Below are positions 11,292-23,600 of a stretch of DNA of 64,000 bases, piece by piece. The notes beneath the pieces were generated by a model that saw only the letters and a list, made by a program, of their open reading frames with translations, did no database searches and was not told the origin of the DNA. A program made the translations under genes and the position numbers. This stretch comes from Cyprinodon diabolis (taxonomy: Eukaryota; Chordata; Actinopteri; Cyprinodontiformes; Cyprinodontidae): NCBI GenBank assembly GCA_030533445.1, contig CM060065.1, positions 8,202,474-8,266,473 of the forward strand, given 5' to 3'. How positions within the stretch are numbered: position 1 is the first letter of the stretch; every line of letters begins with the position of its first letter.

Positions 11292-14200
11292 ATGTTCCAG
11301 CAGAGTGAGGAGCCTCGCTTCACCATTGAACAGATCGATCTCCTCCAGAGGCTTCGACGAACCGGTATCACTCAGGTGGAGGTCCTCCACGCCCTGGACA
11401 CCCTCGATCACCTGGACCGCCAGAATGGCCACAAGCAGAGCCGTAAAGCTTCCTACCTGCCGCCCACTTCTTCCTTGTCTTCCTCCAACTCCGTCTCTGC
11501 CTCTTCCTCCACCACCTCCGCCTCCACTCAGACGGTTTTCCCACAAAACCCACTCTCGCTGTCTCCCGGCACCAACCTTGACACCGTCTCCCCACCTCTG
11601 CCCGTCCCCACAGCCTCGCCCGTTGTCGTCCAGAATGGCCTCTCCGGCGCCACCAACGGGAAGCTTTCTCCGCCTCGGTATCCTCTGGCTGTGGTTGGTG
11701 GCAGTGTGGCTGCACCAGGCTTTGGGTTCGAGGCCAGTGAGGAAGACTTGGATCTGGACGATAAAGTGGAGTTCTTGATGAGGTAAGATGAGACCAGGAC
11801 TGTAGAAACTGTTTAGATGGAGCCTGAGAAAGATGGCGGGTCTAAAGAATCCACACGGCCCAGATTACCTGCAGCTCCGTCTGAACCCGGATGCAAACGA
11901 ACACACATGGACTCCAATGTGTCTCATATGTAGCCTGCAGGCAGACTGCTGCCCTCTCAGGAGTATTGATCTGAAAATGTGAGAAGATGAAACCAAACTA
12001 GTGGAAGAGAAAATGAAATTACACCCCTTAGCTTTCCTCCCACCTTCATCCATTTTGTTCACATTTTACGACCATTGCAGCTGTAAGTGTGAACTAATGT
12101 TCTCCTCTGATGTCGTAGATTTAGTTTCCTACTTTGTGGCTGTGTATTGTAGGAGGGACAGCAGCGCCATCAAAGAGGAGATCAAGTGCTTCCTGGCGAA
12201 CAGACGGATTTCCCAGGCTGTGGTCGCTCAGGTAACAGGTGAGTGCTGCCCTGATGGAGCAAAACAAACCCGGAAAACACTTATTTAGTGACACAAGCCG
12301 CTCCTTCTTCAGGGATCAGTCAGAGTCGGATCTCCCACTGGCTCCTGCAGCAGGGATCGGACCTGAGCGAGCAGAAGAAACGGGCCTTCTTCCGCTGGTA
12401 CCAGCTGGAGAAGAACAACCCTGGTAATGGTCAGCGAATTAAAACCTATCCGACATGTTTAGGTACATGTTGAACGTCTGAACTCCAACCAACAGGTGCC
12501 ACCTTAGCGATGAGAGCCGCCCCTCTGGCTCTGGAGGACGTGATGGACTGGCACCAAACTCCGCCCCCGTTTAACTCCGCCCCGGGAGGCTTCCGCCTGA
12601 GACGAGGCAGCAGGTTCACCTGGAGGAAGGAGTGTCTGGCTGTCATGGAGAGGTGAGGAACATCAGAGATTAAGCAGTTCAGTTCTGCAGCTTTAATGTT
12701 CTCTGATGTGGTGCTGGACAGACATGGGACCTATCATATGACAACATGCTTCAAGGCCTGTAAATCCAGAGGATATGGCTACAATGATCCCTGTGTTTAC
12801 AGCTACTTCAGTGATAACCAGTACCCCGATGAAGCCAAGAGGGAGGAGATCGCTACTGCCTGCAACGCCGTCATTCAAAAACCAGGTTTTATTCATTCAT
12901 TTTCACTCTTTTATCCTTTTATTACCTCGAAACAACAGTGCCAGCCTTTGCACGGTAACCATGGAGACACAGAGGCTGGCAGGAAGCAGCTCACAGATCT
13001 TGTCTGCATTTTGCAGGAAAGAAGCTATCTGATTTGGAGAGAGTGACGTCTCTCAAGGTCTACAACTGGTTTGCCAACCGCCGCAAAGACATCAAGAGGC
13101 GCGCCAACATAGGTAATGTTTACTTCAGTGATGCTTCTGCTTCTGTTAGACTTCCTTACATGAGGTTAGACAACATTTGCTGCTGTTCACATGTTATTTT
13201 CACTTCATCACACAAATTAAACCCCCAAGAAAGATCTTTGAATTGATGTTTATTCGTTATAGCGCTTCTCATAACGTTTTTCTCTTCCTGAGCAAAAGCT
13301 GGAGAGCTTGATTCCTTAAAACAACCCGGTTTTAAATTTGGTTTAGATCTAATTTAGACTTCCTGTTTAGTGGTTTGGGCGTTATTAATTTAGGGTGATA
13401 AAACTGTGCCAAATCTGATGCAGGGAAGCAATAATCTGTGTCCAGAGGAATTTATCATCAGATATTCTTAATTTTTCATCATGATCTCTTCAAAATGTAA
13501 AACTAAGCTATAAAATGAAACAAATTGTTTCCGTTATTTGTGATAAGCTTCTTTATGTTAGGGAAGCAGGGATCTATCCAAAACGTGTCGTTAGTAGAGT
13601 GGAAAGTTTGGGAATTGGCTAACCTGGGTGGAAAATCTCTCAAGTCAGAGCTGGAAATCATCATTAAAGGTGACAGTAATAGTTCTATGGATCTGTATTA
13701 GACGTAACGTAACTAAAATGTTGCAGTAATTCATGTTCGTCTTAGATTCAAAAAGCTTATTGATGTTATTGGGACTAGTCCATCAGCTCTTGCTTTTCCA
13801 TCTTCGATATGCTATGATAAGGTTTGTGTTTTTGAAGAAGCAGCGATCTTGGAGAGCCATGGTATCGAGGTTGAGAGTCCAGGAGGTCAGTCCAACGGCG
13901 ACGAGGTAGACGGCAACGACTTCCCCGATCAGGTGAGCCGGATCTGGACCGCGACCTACTGTGAGGAAGATAAGTATTTGAACACCCTGCTAATTTGCAG
14001 CTTCTCCCACTTAGAAATCATGGGTCTGAAATTGTCTTCGTAGGTTCATGTCCACTGTGAGAGGCATGATCTAAAAAAAATCCTGAAATCACAATTTATG
14101 AGAACTTGCAAAATAGCAGGATGATCAAATACTTGTTTTCCTCACAGTAACTTCAAATCCGCTGTACCGCCTGTCTGCTCTAAAGATAAACTCATTGCTT

Positions 14201-14676
14201 GTTTCAGGGCTGTGATGTTTCCCTGTTTGAAAAGAGAGCTTCAGCCAGGCCGTTTCCTTTCAGTCGAGCAGACCTGTCCTCTCCAACCCAGGTATATAAC
14301 CCAGGTAACTGTCTCTGCTTCTCTCTACAGAAGCTAACAGTTTTCCTATTTCCTCCCCTTCGCTCAGGTTCCTCCGCAGCTCCCCAGCTGGTTTTCTGCC
14401 CTGGCCAGAGGAGCCGCATCCGGGCAGAGGGGCGCCTCCCTGATCGGACGCTCCCTGGTGTCGGGGTCCAGCTCTCAGGCAGAAGGATCCAGAACGACGG
14501 GCGCATCCTGGTCCCCCACGTCCCCGTCCCTCCAGGAAGAATCTGACCCCCAGGAGCCGCTCACGTCAGAGAAGACGGCAGCCGGTCGCAACAGCCCAGC
14601 CTCAGCCAATCAGGGGGGTGGAGCAGGATGCATCGCGGGGAATCAGATCAAGATGGAAAGCATGGATCATGACTGA
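11292..14676 (+). CDS. hmbox1: HMBOX1 homologue (homeobox-containing protein 1), complete, 9 coding exons
   Basis: Coding exons 11292-11782, 12153-12238, 12313-12423, 12496-12652, 12803-12885, 13017-13112, 13838-13932, 14208-14291 and 14368-14676 all have GT-AG borders, and their phases close to 504 codons including the stop. The family binds double-stranded telomeric TTAGGG repeats and acts as a nuclear transcription and telomere factor. Seen: an HNF1-type dimerisation segment near residues 7-45 (PRFTIEQIDLLQRLRRTG), a Ser/Thr/Pro-rich linker, a POU-specific-like domain around 164-228 (FLANRRISQAVVAQVTG, SQSRISHWLLQQGSDLSEQ), and an atypical HNF1-class homeodomain around 265-341 with the recognition helix VYNWFANRRKDIKRR. 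The ATG lies one base after a splice acceptor, so a 5' UTR exon must lie upstream and was not found. Human HMBOX1 is about 420 aa. The extra length here is in the Ser-rich linker and the C-terminus. Orthology is very likely from near-identity of the DNA-binding core. Confidence 0.95.
14208..14676 (+). CDS. hmbox1: hmbox1 exons 8-9: divergent C-terminal region
   Basis: Exon 8 (14208-14291, 28 codons, phase 0 at both ends) and exon 9 (14368-14676, ending in TGA) follow the conserved exon ending DGNDFPDQ. Exon 8 reads GCDVSLFEKR and then an Arg/Pro/Phe-rich stretch. Exon 9 is Ser/Gly/Gln-rich and ends IAGNQIKMESMDHD, resembling the human ending NEIKTEALDDD. Its acceptor is ttcgctcag at 14367. 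Two donors compete for exon 8: the one after 14291 keeps frame with exon 9. A stronger-looking one after 14304 would shift the frame and lose the conserved C-terminal motif, so I chose the first. The phase-0 cassette could be skipped without a frame change. Confidence 0.75.
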
Positions 14677-15489
14677 CGGGGCCGGCGGACGCTGGAGCCG
14701 TCAGAACAGGTGTCATTATATGCAAGCAGATTTTCTAGGAATGTTATAAGTGAACAGAAAGACCAAACGTGTAAACTCCAATCCTGAGATACCTCCCAAC
14801 CCTACCTCCAACCACCAACCTACTCTGCTACACTCGTATAGCTGTTAATAGTGTAATATGATGATTAATGACAAACCTTTCTACGTTAAGTCGTCTGTGG
14901 TCTGTGGAAGATTCAAATCTCACAACTTAAGCCGAACCCTAGAAGAAAGCTCACTACTCTGACCTTTCTGCTGTGCCACTCCCAGGGAAACAGCAGGGGG
15001 CGGTCCCAGACCATTTCTTTGAGGATTTTTTTTTCTATTTAAATCTTCCACAGATGGCTTTCAAACAGGACATGAAGCTTTGTGCAGGTTTCCGTAGCAG
15101 ACTGCAGCGTTCTCAGCAGGGCTACGCTGTATTTGGCTTGGGAATCAAATGCTTTCAGGGTCTCGCACTGTGATCTCAACTGAACAGCCTCAGTGTTTAG
15201 GAAATACTAACTTTTCTCTTTTTCCTTTTTCCTGAATCCTTTAAGGAGTCGACGTCGCATTTCATGGCAGATTTCTGGCAGGAGAATCTGTGAAGGCGCA
15301 CAATAAGCTTAAGGTTGCAAAATTTCTTTGAGCTGAAGATGACTATAAAAACATAATCTTCAAAGAAGCAGAAATAAAATAATCTCGTCTAAGAATAATC
15401 TTAATGTAAAAATACTAAACTGCTCTAAAATATAGGTATGAAATTAGAGAGAACATCTTAGTTTCTTTGTGTCAGTAACATTTCCTTTC

Positions 15490-16730
15490 CCCTTGAACTT
15501 TTTCACATTCTGTAACTTTAGAACCTCCATTTTTAAAGTCGTAGGGAAGTCATATTTAAATGTCAAATCATTCTGGCTTAAACATGTATATAAATGTACT
15601 CTTTATCAGATGATATTGTCCCAAGAGTTACAAAACTTCTATTAAAAAAAATCCTGTCTTAAAATCTGTGGGAGTTTTATGCAGACCAGTTAGTTATACG
15701 TCAGCCTGAACACCTAAATTCGGCCAATCATATACCAACGGTCATCTGTCAATCAAATTTTTTCGGTCAGAGCTTGATTCATGTGTCGCAGCTAATATAC
15801 GCAGCGGTTGAAATAAGAATAATTTCCTTTCCCACTGAGTTCCGTCCCAGTGTTCACGGGGATGGAGGTCTGTGTCTTCAGCAGGCGTAGAGCTAACAGA
15901 ACTGGCAGCGTTGCGAGGCAAGGGCTCAAACATGTACGGCTGGAAGCCTTCTACACCAAACCAAGCTTCTGCTGCCCTAGCGTCCTCTTCCACAACATCT
16001 TCGTCCCGCTTTCCTCCTCTAAATAAAAAATGGATGACGGAGGAGACTCATCCACGACCTCCGACACTAAACTCTTTTCCTCTTGCATGTTTCCGCTGTC
16101 CATAGCGTTCTTTGACAGTGTCGTTTCTAAGTCACCAATTTAGTGCTACTTGGTCCCAATGGAATTTCCCATTGGGAACCTACTAGCACTAAGTGGCTAA
16201 CTGGTTAGCAAGATGCTTCCGCCAACCAAACGTGCTTGCAAACCTTCTGCCACTACAATCCCGCCCCCTTGATAAACGACCAATCGCATTCACTTTATTA
16301 ACTCGTGTAAAGTCAGAGAATTCAGAAATGCAACGGTTGGAACAGCTGCTTCCCTACGACTTTTTTAACAGCGTTTTGAGCGACACACCAACACAGAATA
16401 GTTCGTAATTATAAGGTGGACTTTTGTTTTTTTTTCCAACAAATTAAACCCCCAAGAGCTGATAAAGTCTCTGAATATAAAACTCTTTTGGGCTTGGGAA
16501 GATGCCTCATTAGTAAAAACAGAGAAGCTTAAAGCGGCTATGAATTCATTTGCATCGTAAACCTCTGACAAGGAGATGATCAGGTCAGATCAGGCAACAA
16601 ACACTTACAAAACACTGCACTCTGATCACACTAATAAAGACTAAAACACGGTGGTGGCAGTATTGTCCTGTGGGGCTGTTTTGGCCGTTAAATGTGGAAG
16701 AGTTCAAGGGGAGTGAATAAAATGTAGCCA
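15490..16730 (+). mobile_element. Composite repeat copy 2: MITE-like unit inside a Tc1-like remnant
   Basis: The same arrangement as at 3404-4645: inverted termini ttttaaagtcgtagggaag (15531-15549) and cttccctacgacttttttaa (16349-16368), then a Tc1 remnant ending near 16720. The left Tc1-type flank aactttttcacattctgtaac is clearer here. On the minus strand the unit retains 15742-15993, with the motif PYMFEPLPR. Confidence 0.65.
15742..15993 (-). pseudogene. Transposon-associated degraded ORF with PYMFEP motif
   Basis: Reads EAWFGVEGFQPYMFEPLPRN then acidic SSTPAEDTDLHPREH. A PYxFEP motif occurs near the N-terminus of P2X7-C-terminal-like proteins linked to fish transposons; this assignment is from memory and tentative. 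The copies at 3728-3997 and 60053-60256 carry the same segment with deletions. Confidence 0.35.
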
Positions 16731-17930
16731 GGGCTAAAAAATGTCTGTTTTCTAGCACTGAAAATAAAATACACCATGTTTTATAAGTCCAGGTTCAGGG
16801 CTTTATCTTTTATATTTTGTTTTTGTTCGGACGATCTTTAAAATTTAAATGTTATTTTATTATTTTATTGTTTATTTTTTAATGCCCTTCAAAAACTAAA
16901 TAGGAATTAAACTACAAGCTGCTCGGTGAGCAGAGATTATTTTAATGCTATATATGTATTACTGCCGCATTGGGTAGATATGAAAAAAGAAACACAGTAT
17001 TAGACTTTATTGGGATTTAAAAGGAAGCCAGAACCACAGATGTTTGTATATAATATAGCCATGGCAACAGAGCTGGGTTTGATTGGTTTATTATTATTTA
17101 TTAATCTGAATCCAGGAGCGATTGATCACTGTGAGATCTGCCTTCGGATGTAGAGGTCCAGAAAAGTGTGACGAAGATATTCGGTCATAATAATAATTTA
17201 AAAAAAAGGCCTAAGCATGCTCTCCTTCCGTCTGAAGGTTTCCCAGTCTGTACTTTTTATTTTTTATTACCACGACTCTACATATACGGTGTAAGTGTGC
17301 ACACAGCCACATGGTATACTGTCTATAACATTATAGCATCTATTGAGAGGAAGTCTCATCCTGAGTGAGTGTTGTTGGTGAACGGTGTGTGGAACATTAA
17401 CCAAAGTATTGAGTTTATTTTTTGTTTCTGTTTAAAGGTGAGCTCAAGTCACGGATGGTTTCTATATGCTAATCCAAGGCACATTAGATGTGTCAAATAA
17501 TCATGTGAACGATGCCATCCTCTTTTTTTTTTTTTTTAAGGTATATCTGTGATTTTGATGCGCCGCGTGTTTTAAACACAAACTGCCACACATTGTATTT
17601 GTTTTACTTTGTTTGATTTGAGTGACACTTTATTGAAAGCCACGGTGCTTAGAGTCCCGGCTGGTTCCAACCTTTAGTTCTACCCTGGAGGGATCTGCCA
17701 GAGCAGCAGCCGTAGGAGGAGGAGGAGGGAAATAATAGCTTGGTTTTTATTTCCTAGTTTATTCTTCTGCAGATGATTAAAACAATCAAACTAGATGGTT
17801 AAATATCTTTATTTAAGGAACTGAAAAATAAAGATTCATCATAATAACCTGACTGTACAGCCATTATAGAAGTCCAATATGTTCATTAGCTTTTTGTCAC
17901 ACATTTATTTAATGACCACAAGAGGGCAGA
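16730..17930. other. AT-rich sequence, no gene
   Basis: Nothing beyond short homopolymer runs is visible. It may be part of the hmbox1 3' UTR. Confidence 0.4.
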
Positions 17931-18930
17931 TTATACTTCTGCAGCTGCACACATCAAATGTCGTTTGGGTCTGGTCGTAAACCAGTTTTGTTGGTATGCT
18001 TTTGCATCGTCGGGTCTGGAATTTCTAGGGATGCACAGCCGTTTCCTGCCAAAGCACAAGGGGGAGCCTATTGGAGAACTCGCAAGAACTTCGGCGGATG
18101 GTCATGAGAACTTCGCCGGCGCCGGCGGGACTGTTTATCTTCCAAAACAACAATGGCACATCTGCAAGATATCATGGTCACAGAGATGGATCTAGAGTTG
18201 CTAGACATCAAAGAGGAACAGGTTCTGTTAACGGAGCGAACCTCCTCGATCAACCTTTCGTCATAGTTGTCCATTGTAGTTGTTCCTCAGTTTTTAAAAA
18301 TGGCGCCCCCCAGCATCAAATCAAGGACGACCACGCAGACAGCCGGAAATGCCTACCAAGGACCAATCACAGCTGCTTTTTGTCTGCACACTTCCGCTTG
18401 AGGTCGTGGGTCCAACGCGTATGGGCGGATTATGCTTCTGCATCATCGGTCTGGAATTTCTAGGGACGCACAGCCATTTCCCTCCAAAGCGCAAGGGGGA
18501 GCTTATTCGAGAACTCGCGAGAGTGGTCACCAGAAATTCTTCGCAGGAGCCGGCGTGAGTGTTTATTTTCCAAAACAACACGTCCGAGGCATCATACAAG
18601 TGGTTGTACTTCTGAATCTCCTCAATCAACCTATCGTCGTAGTTATCCATTGTTGTTATTACTCCTCGGTTTTTAAAAATGGCGCGCCCCAGCACCGAAT
18701 CGAGAAGGACGACCACACAGACAGCCGGAAAGGCATACCAAGGACCAATCACAGCTGCTTTTTGTCTGCGCACTTCCACTTGAGGTTTGCGACCGTCCGA
18801 CATGTAGTCAGGATTTTTTTGAGGTGCGCGGCGACGGTTGAAGAGCCTCTGCGCGGAGGGCGTGGTCGCGCACAGAGACAAGTTTGACGGATGCACAGAC
18901 TATGCATCAGAAGCATAAATCGGTCTTTAC
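17930..18930 (-). mobile_element. PIF/Harbinger-like element remnant with MADF (Myb/SANT-like) coding piece, internally duplicated
   Basis: Two partial copies lie head to tail (about 18000-18420 and 18430-18890), each with gtctggaatttctaggga and gaccaatcacagctgctttt. On the minus strand each has an ATG opening MDNYD-E/D-RLIEE; the second copy (ATG at 18648-18650) continues IQKYNHLYDASD. This is the start of a MADF DNA-binding domain, the partner protein of Harbinger transposases. Frames then decay. The border motif gcagattatacttctgca recurs at both ends. Confidence 0.6.
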
Positions 18931-20515
18931 TCCTGTTGATTATAGTGTTATTTAAAAATCTGCGGCTCTGCGATTTGAAAATGGAGTTTTTTTAATTTGC
19001 TATTATATTTGCGATTATATTGCAAATGCAATGAATGCCCAGCCCTAGGTCAGATCTGAATGGAAGCAAATGAGGTGCTGCTCTATAATGGCTGTACATG
19101 CAGAGCAGGTCAGCAAGTCCTGCACAGACTGGCTTCTTGGTTCACGACACAGATACCTCAGTTACTCCTCTTCCGGTAGAAACTTCACCTCCCAGGTTCC
19201 TCTGCTTCTGCTTCTGCTTCCAGTTTTCAGGCTGTCAATAAAACAAAGAGATCCCAGAACAGCTTCGCTGTCGGCAAACTGTGATGAAGTTCTTTAAAGA
19301 AATATAAGAAATGAAAAAGCTAAATGTTGTTAGGGAACCTGCTTCTCAAACAAGATCCAATATATATTAAAGCTGAATATAAAGGGAAGTTCATGAGTCA
19401 AATGTGTTTGTCATGAAATGTTCAAATCCTTCCTAATTTGTTGATTTGAAGCCAAATCGTCAGTGTTTTGGTGATGCAATATTTTTTTTTTTTTTGTGGC
19501 AGCTGAGCTGCCCGTGTCTTTGCTTTAAGCTTCCACTGCATTATCAGTTATGTAGTCATCTTTTTAAATTATTTACACCAAAGTTTTGTTTTTTTTTTGT
19601 TTAAATCTGCTTAGCAGAAACCTTTGTAAAAGGAAGCTGTAGGTTAGTTTAGGAAAATCTGCTGCCCTGAGATTATTAAATCATTTCATTCGCTGCCTTC
19701 ACGGTAGATTTTAATCGTTGTGGTGTTGCCATTTTGAAATTATTATAAACCAAGAGTATCATAGGACATGTACTGTATTTATTACTAACCAGAGGCATGA
19801 AAAGGATCGGAGGAAGCCGTTTGAAATCAGATCTTTTCATTCCCCCCCCCGTCATTCTGTATCCTGTTGTCAGGAGTCATTCATTCAGGGCGCATTGCTG
19901 TGTTGCATAAACTAAAACAAATGAGCGCTTTAGTTGCCAGTATTTAACATAAGCTACCCCTCCCTCCCCTGGTTTCATACCTGCAGCCTCCGTCTCCTCT
20001 TTTATTGTCCATTTAGGTTCTCTGGGTTCTGATGACCTCTTCTTGTGCCCGAACATGTGATGTAATCACTCAGAGATATTATGAATGGAGAACCCAGAAG
20101 CTTTGCTCTTCCGCTTCGGTCCGACCCGTGTCGCCGTGGCAACAGCTTTGTGTGTCTGTCATAAGGTCACCATTTACTTTGTTCTGTCAGCCAGGGACTG
20201 GAAGCGCTGCTTTAAAAACAAACACCTCTCCAACAGTTCAATAATGATGGCTGCCCCATCATTCTGGCAATAAGCTCTTTAATTAATCTCTGTAACACAA
20301 ATGTTGAACGTCAACTGGATGGATGTTGGATCATTTTTTTTTTTTTTCTCTTGTTCATTTCTATTTCAAGATTTAGTGCCTTTTTTGGACAAGTAGACTG
20401 TTGTGTATTTGCTATGTAGAAAATCTACATAAGCCTTTTGTTACTTTTTCATCTGTTCGAAGCGTTGATTTGTTACTTTTAAGGTGTGTTTTTACCGATA
20501 TTCTATTTACAAGGG
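18931..20515. other. AT-rich sequence between the Harbinger remnant and the polyA signal
   Basis: No coding exon was recognised. Contains T runs (19485, 19590, 20335) and a C run (19841). Probably the distal hmbox1 3' UTR. Confidence 0.35.
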
Positions 20516-20521
20516 AATAAA
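20516..20521 (+). terminator. Polyadenylation signal AATAAA, probable distal end of hmbox1
   Basis: AATAAA is followed about 15-25 bases later by the GT/T-rich stretch tgtgtcactctttctt, the usual spacing for cleavage and a downstream element. The large tandem array begins about 80 bases beyond it. Confidence 0.5.
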
Positions 20522-20602
20522 AGCTGATCAGACTCAAAATGTGTCACTCTTTCTTATTTAGTATGTCTAATTAGAAAACAATCAGTTAAAAGTCTAGCAA
20601 TG

Positions 20603-23600
20603 GGTTCTCTGCAGGACTTTGACTAGGCCCTTTTTACACTAGATGTTTTGTAAGGGCTCGTCCCACCAAATGCAAGTCTTGACAGTTTTCCCTTTTTCTC
20701 CTTTCATTTGACTTTTTAAGAAAAGTGGCATAATGCCGTGTTTACCTGTAGATCTGATTTAATGTTTCATTTTTTAAATGCATTTTTTTTGCACCATGGA
20801 AAAAGTAGGAGATGGTGTCGTCAAATATATTTAGCTCTCATTCTGCGCAATAAATATGCAGACTTTGTTTATGCAGCTCAGGTCTAGGATGAAAAATATC
20901 ACAGCAAGGATCATATTAGAACTGTATCGGTGCCACCTAGTGATGGGAGTGTAAACTGCATGTGGTTCTACTGCTGGGACAAAAGCTAAATGGGCTCTTT
21001 TATTATAACTTTACTCCCATTTAGATATCTGAAGATTCTTTTATTCAGAACATGTTTATAGTAAACTTTCTAATTAATTCTTAGTGAAATTAACATTTAA
21101 ATGATTAAAAAGCATTTTCCCTTAAGTTAGTTTTAAATTTATTTCTTCACAGATGCGTATCCCTTTAATCACACCATTAAACCTCTAGTAATTCTCCTTA
21201 TTGGCCAGCAAGTGTCACTAATTTGCCCCAAATCTGGTCTTTTTATTTTATGTGAGCAAGCAAAAACTTTTTTCAATGTAAAATTAAGAAAAATGTAAAA
21301 AAAAAAAAAAGAAAAACCCTAAATCTATTTATTGTTCAGACGATTAGAAATAAAAATAAACGCATTAGGTTCTCTGCAGGACTTTGACTTGGCCCTTTTC
21401 ACACTAGATGTTTTGTAAGGGCTCGTCCCACTGAATGCAAGTCTTGACAGGTTTCCCTTTTTCTCCTTGCATTTGACTTTTTAAGAAAAGTGGCATCATG
21501 CCGTGTTTACCGGTAGATCTGATTTAATGTTTCATTTATTACATTTTTGCATTTTTTTGCACCATGGAAAAAAGTAGGAGATGGTGTCACCAAATATATT
21601 TAGCTCCCATTCTTAGTAATAAATATGCACACTTTGTTTATGCATCTCAGGTCTAGGATAAAAAATATCACATAGCAAGGATCATATTAGAACTGCATCG
21701 CTGCCACCTAGTGGTGGGAGTGTGAACTGCATGTGATTCTACTGCTGGGACTAAAGCTAAATGGGCTCTTTTATTATAACTTTACTCCCATTTAGATATC
21801 GGAAGATTTTTATTCAGAACATGTTTATAGTAAACTTTCTAATAACTAATTCTTAGTGAAATTAACTTTAATGTTAACATCTAAATAATTAAAAAGCATA
21901 ATTTCCCCCTTAAGTTAGTTTTAAATGTATTTCTTCACAGATGCGGATCCCTTTAATCACCCCATTAAACCTCTAGTAATTCTCCTTATTGGCCAGCAGG
22001 TGTCACTAATTTGCCCCATATCTGGCCTTTTTATTTTATGTAAGTAAACAAACTTTTTCAATGTAAAATTAAGAAAAACATAAAAAAAATCCCCCTAAAT
22101 CTATTTACTGTTCAGACAATTAGAAATAAAGATAAACACATTAGGTTCTGTGCAGGACTTTGACTAGGCCATTTTTACACTAGATGTTTTGTAAGGGCTC
22201 GTCCCACTGAATGCAAGTCTTGACAGGTTTCCCTTTTTCTGCTTGCATTTGACTTTTTAAGAAAAGTGGCCTCATGTCGTGTTTACCGGTAGATCTGATT
22301 TAATGTTTCATTTATTACATTTTTTTTTTTTGCACCACGGAAAAAAGTAGGATGGTGTCACCAAATATATTTAGCTCCCATTCTTGGCAATAAATATGCA
22401 GACTTTGTTTATGCAGCTCAGGTCTAGGATGAAAAGTATCACAGCAAGGATCATATTAGAACTGCATCGCTGCCACCTAGTGATGGGAGTGTGAACTGCA
22501 TGTGATTCTACTGCTGGGACAAAAGATAAATGGGCTCTTTTATTATAACTTTACTCCCATTTAGATATCTGACGATTCTTTTATTCAGAACATGTTTATA
22601 GTAAACTTTCTAATAACTAATTCCTAGTAAAGTTAACTTTAACATTTAAATAATTAAAAAGCATAATTTTTCCCTTACTTAAGTTAGTTTTAAATGTATT
22701 TCTTCAAAGATTCATTTCCCTTTAATCACCCCATTAAACTTCTAGTAATTCTCCTTATTGGCCAGCAGGTGTCACTAATTTGCCCCAAATCTGGCCTTTT
22801 TATTTTATGTAAGCAAACAAAAACTTTTTTCAATGTAAAATTTAAAAAAAAGTTAAAAAAAAAAAAACAAAAAAAACCATAAACCTACTTACTGTTCAGA
22901 CGATTAGAGATAAAAATAAACACATTAGGTTCTCTGCAGGACTTTGATTAGGCCATTTTTACACTAGATGTTTTGTAAGGGCTCGTCCCACTGAATGCAA
23001 GTCTTGACAGGTTTCCCTTTTTCTCCTTGCATTTAAAAACACAATTAAAAAGCATTTTTCCCTTAATTTAGTTTTAAATGTATTTCTTCACAGATAGATG
23101 CGTATCCCTTTAATCGCACCATTAAACCTCTAGTAATTCTCCTTATTGGCCAGCAGGTGTCACTAATTTGCCCCAAATCTGGCCTTTTTATTTTATGTGA
23201 GCACACAAAAACTTTTTTCAATGTAAAATTAAGAAAAATGTAAAAAAAAAAAATAATAAAAATCCCCCTAAACCTATTTACTGTTCAGACGATTAGAAAT
23301 AAAAATAAACGCATTAGGTTCTCTGCAGGACTTTGACTAGGCCAAGTCTTGACAGGTTTCCCTTTTTCTCCTTGCATTTGACTTTTTAAGAAAAGTGGCA
23401 TCATGTCGTGTTTACCTGTAGATCTGATTTAATTTCATTTATTAAATGCATTTTTTTTGCACCGAAGAAAAAAGTAGGAGATGGTGTCACCAAATATATT
23501 TAGCTCCCATTCTTAGTAATAAATATGCACACTTTGTTTATGCATCTCAGGTCTAGGATAAAAAATATCACATAGCAAGGATCATATTAGAACTGCATCG

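Larger units (their letters stand above)
14677..20535 (+). other. hmbox1: Candidate hmbox1 3' untranslated region
   Basis: No coding exon is visible between the hmbox1 stop and a convincing polyadenylation site near 20520. The stretch holds repeat insertions (15490-16730 and 17930-18930) separated by apparently single-copy AT-rich sequence. An earlier AATAAA at 15373-15378 could be an alternative end. The extent is inferred from the signals only; transcript data would be needed to fix it. Confidence 0.35.

Noticed and set aside
11368..11715. Long open frames on the opposite strand and other frames over hmbox1 exon 1
   Set aside because: They overlap the conserved HNF1-like coding frame and have Arg/Trp- or Pro-rich composition typical of shadows of GC-rich coding sequence.
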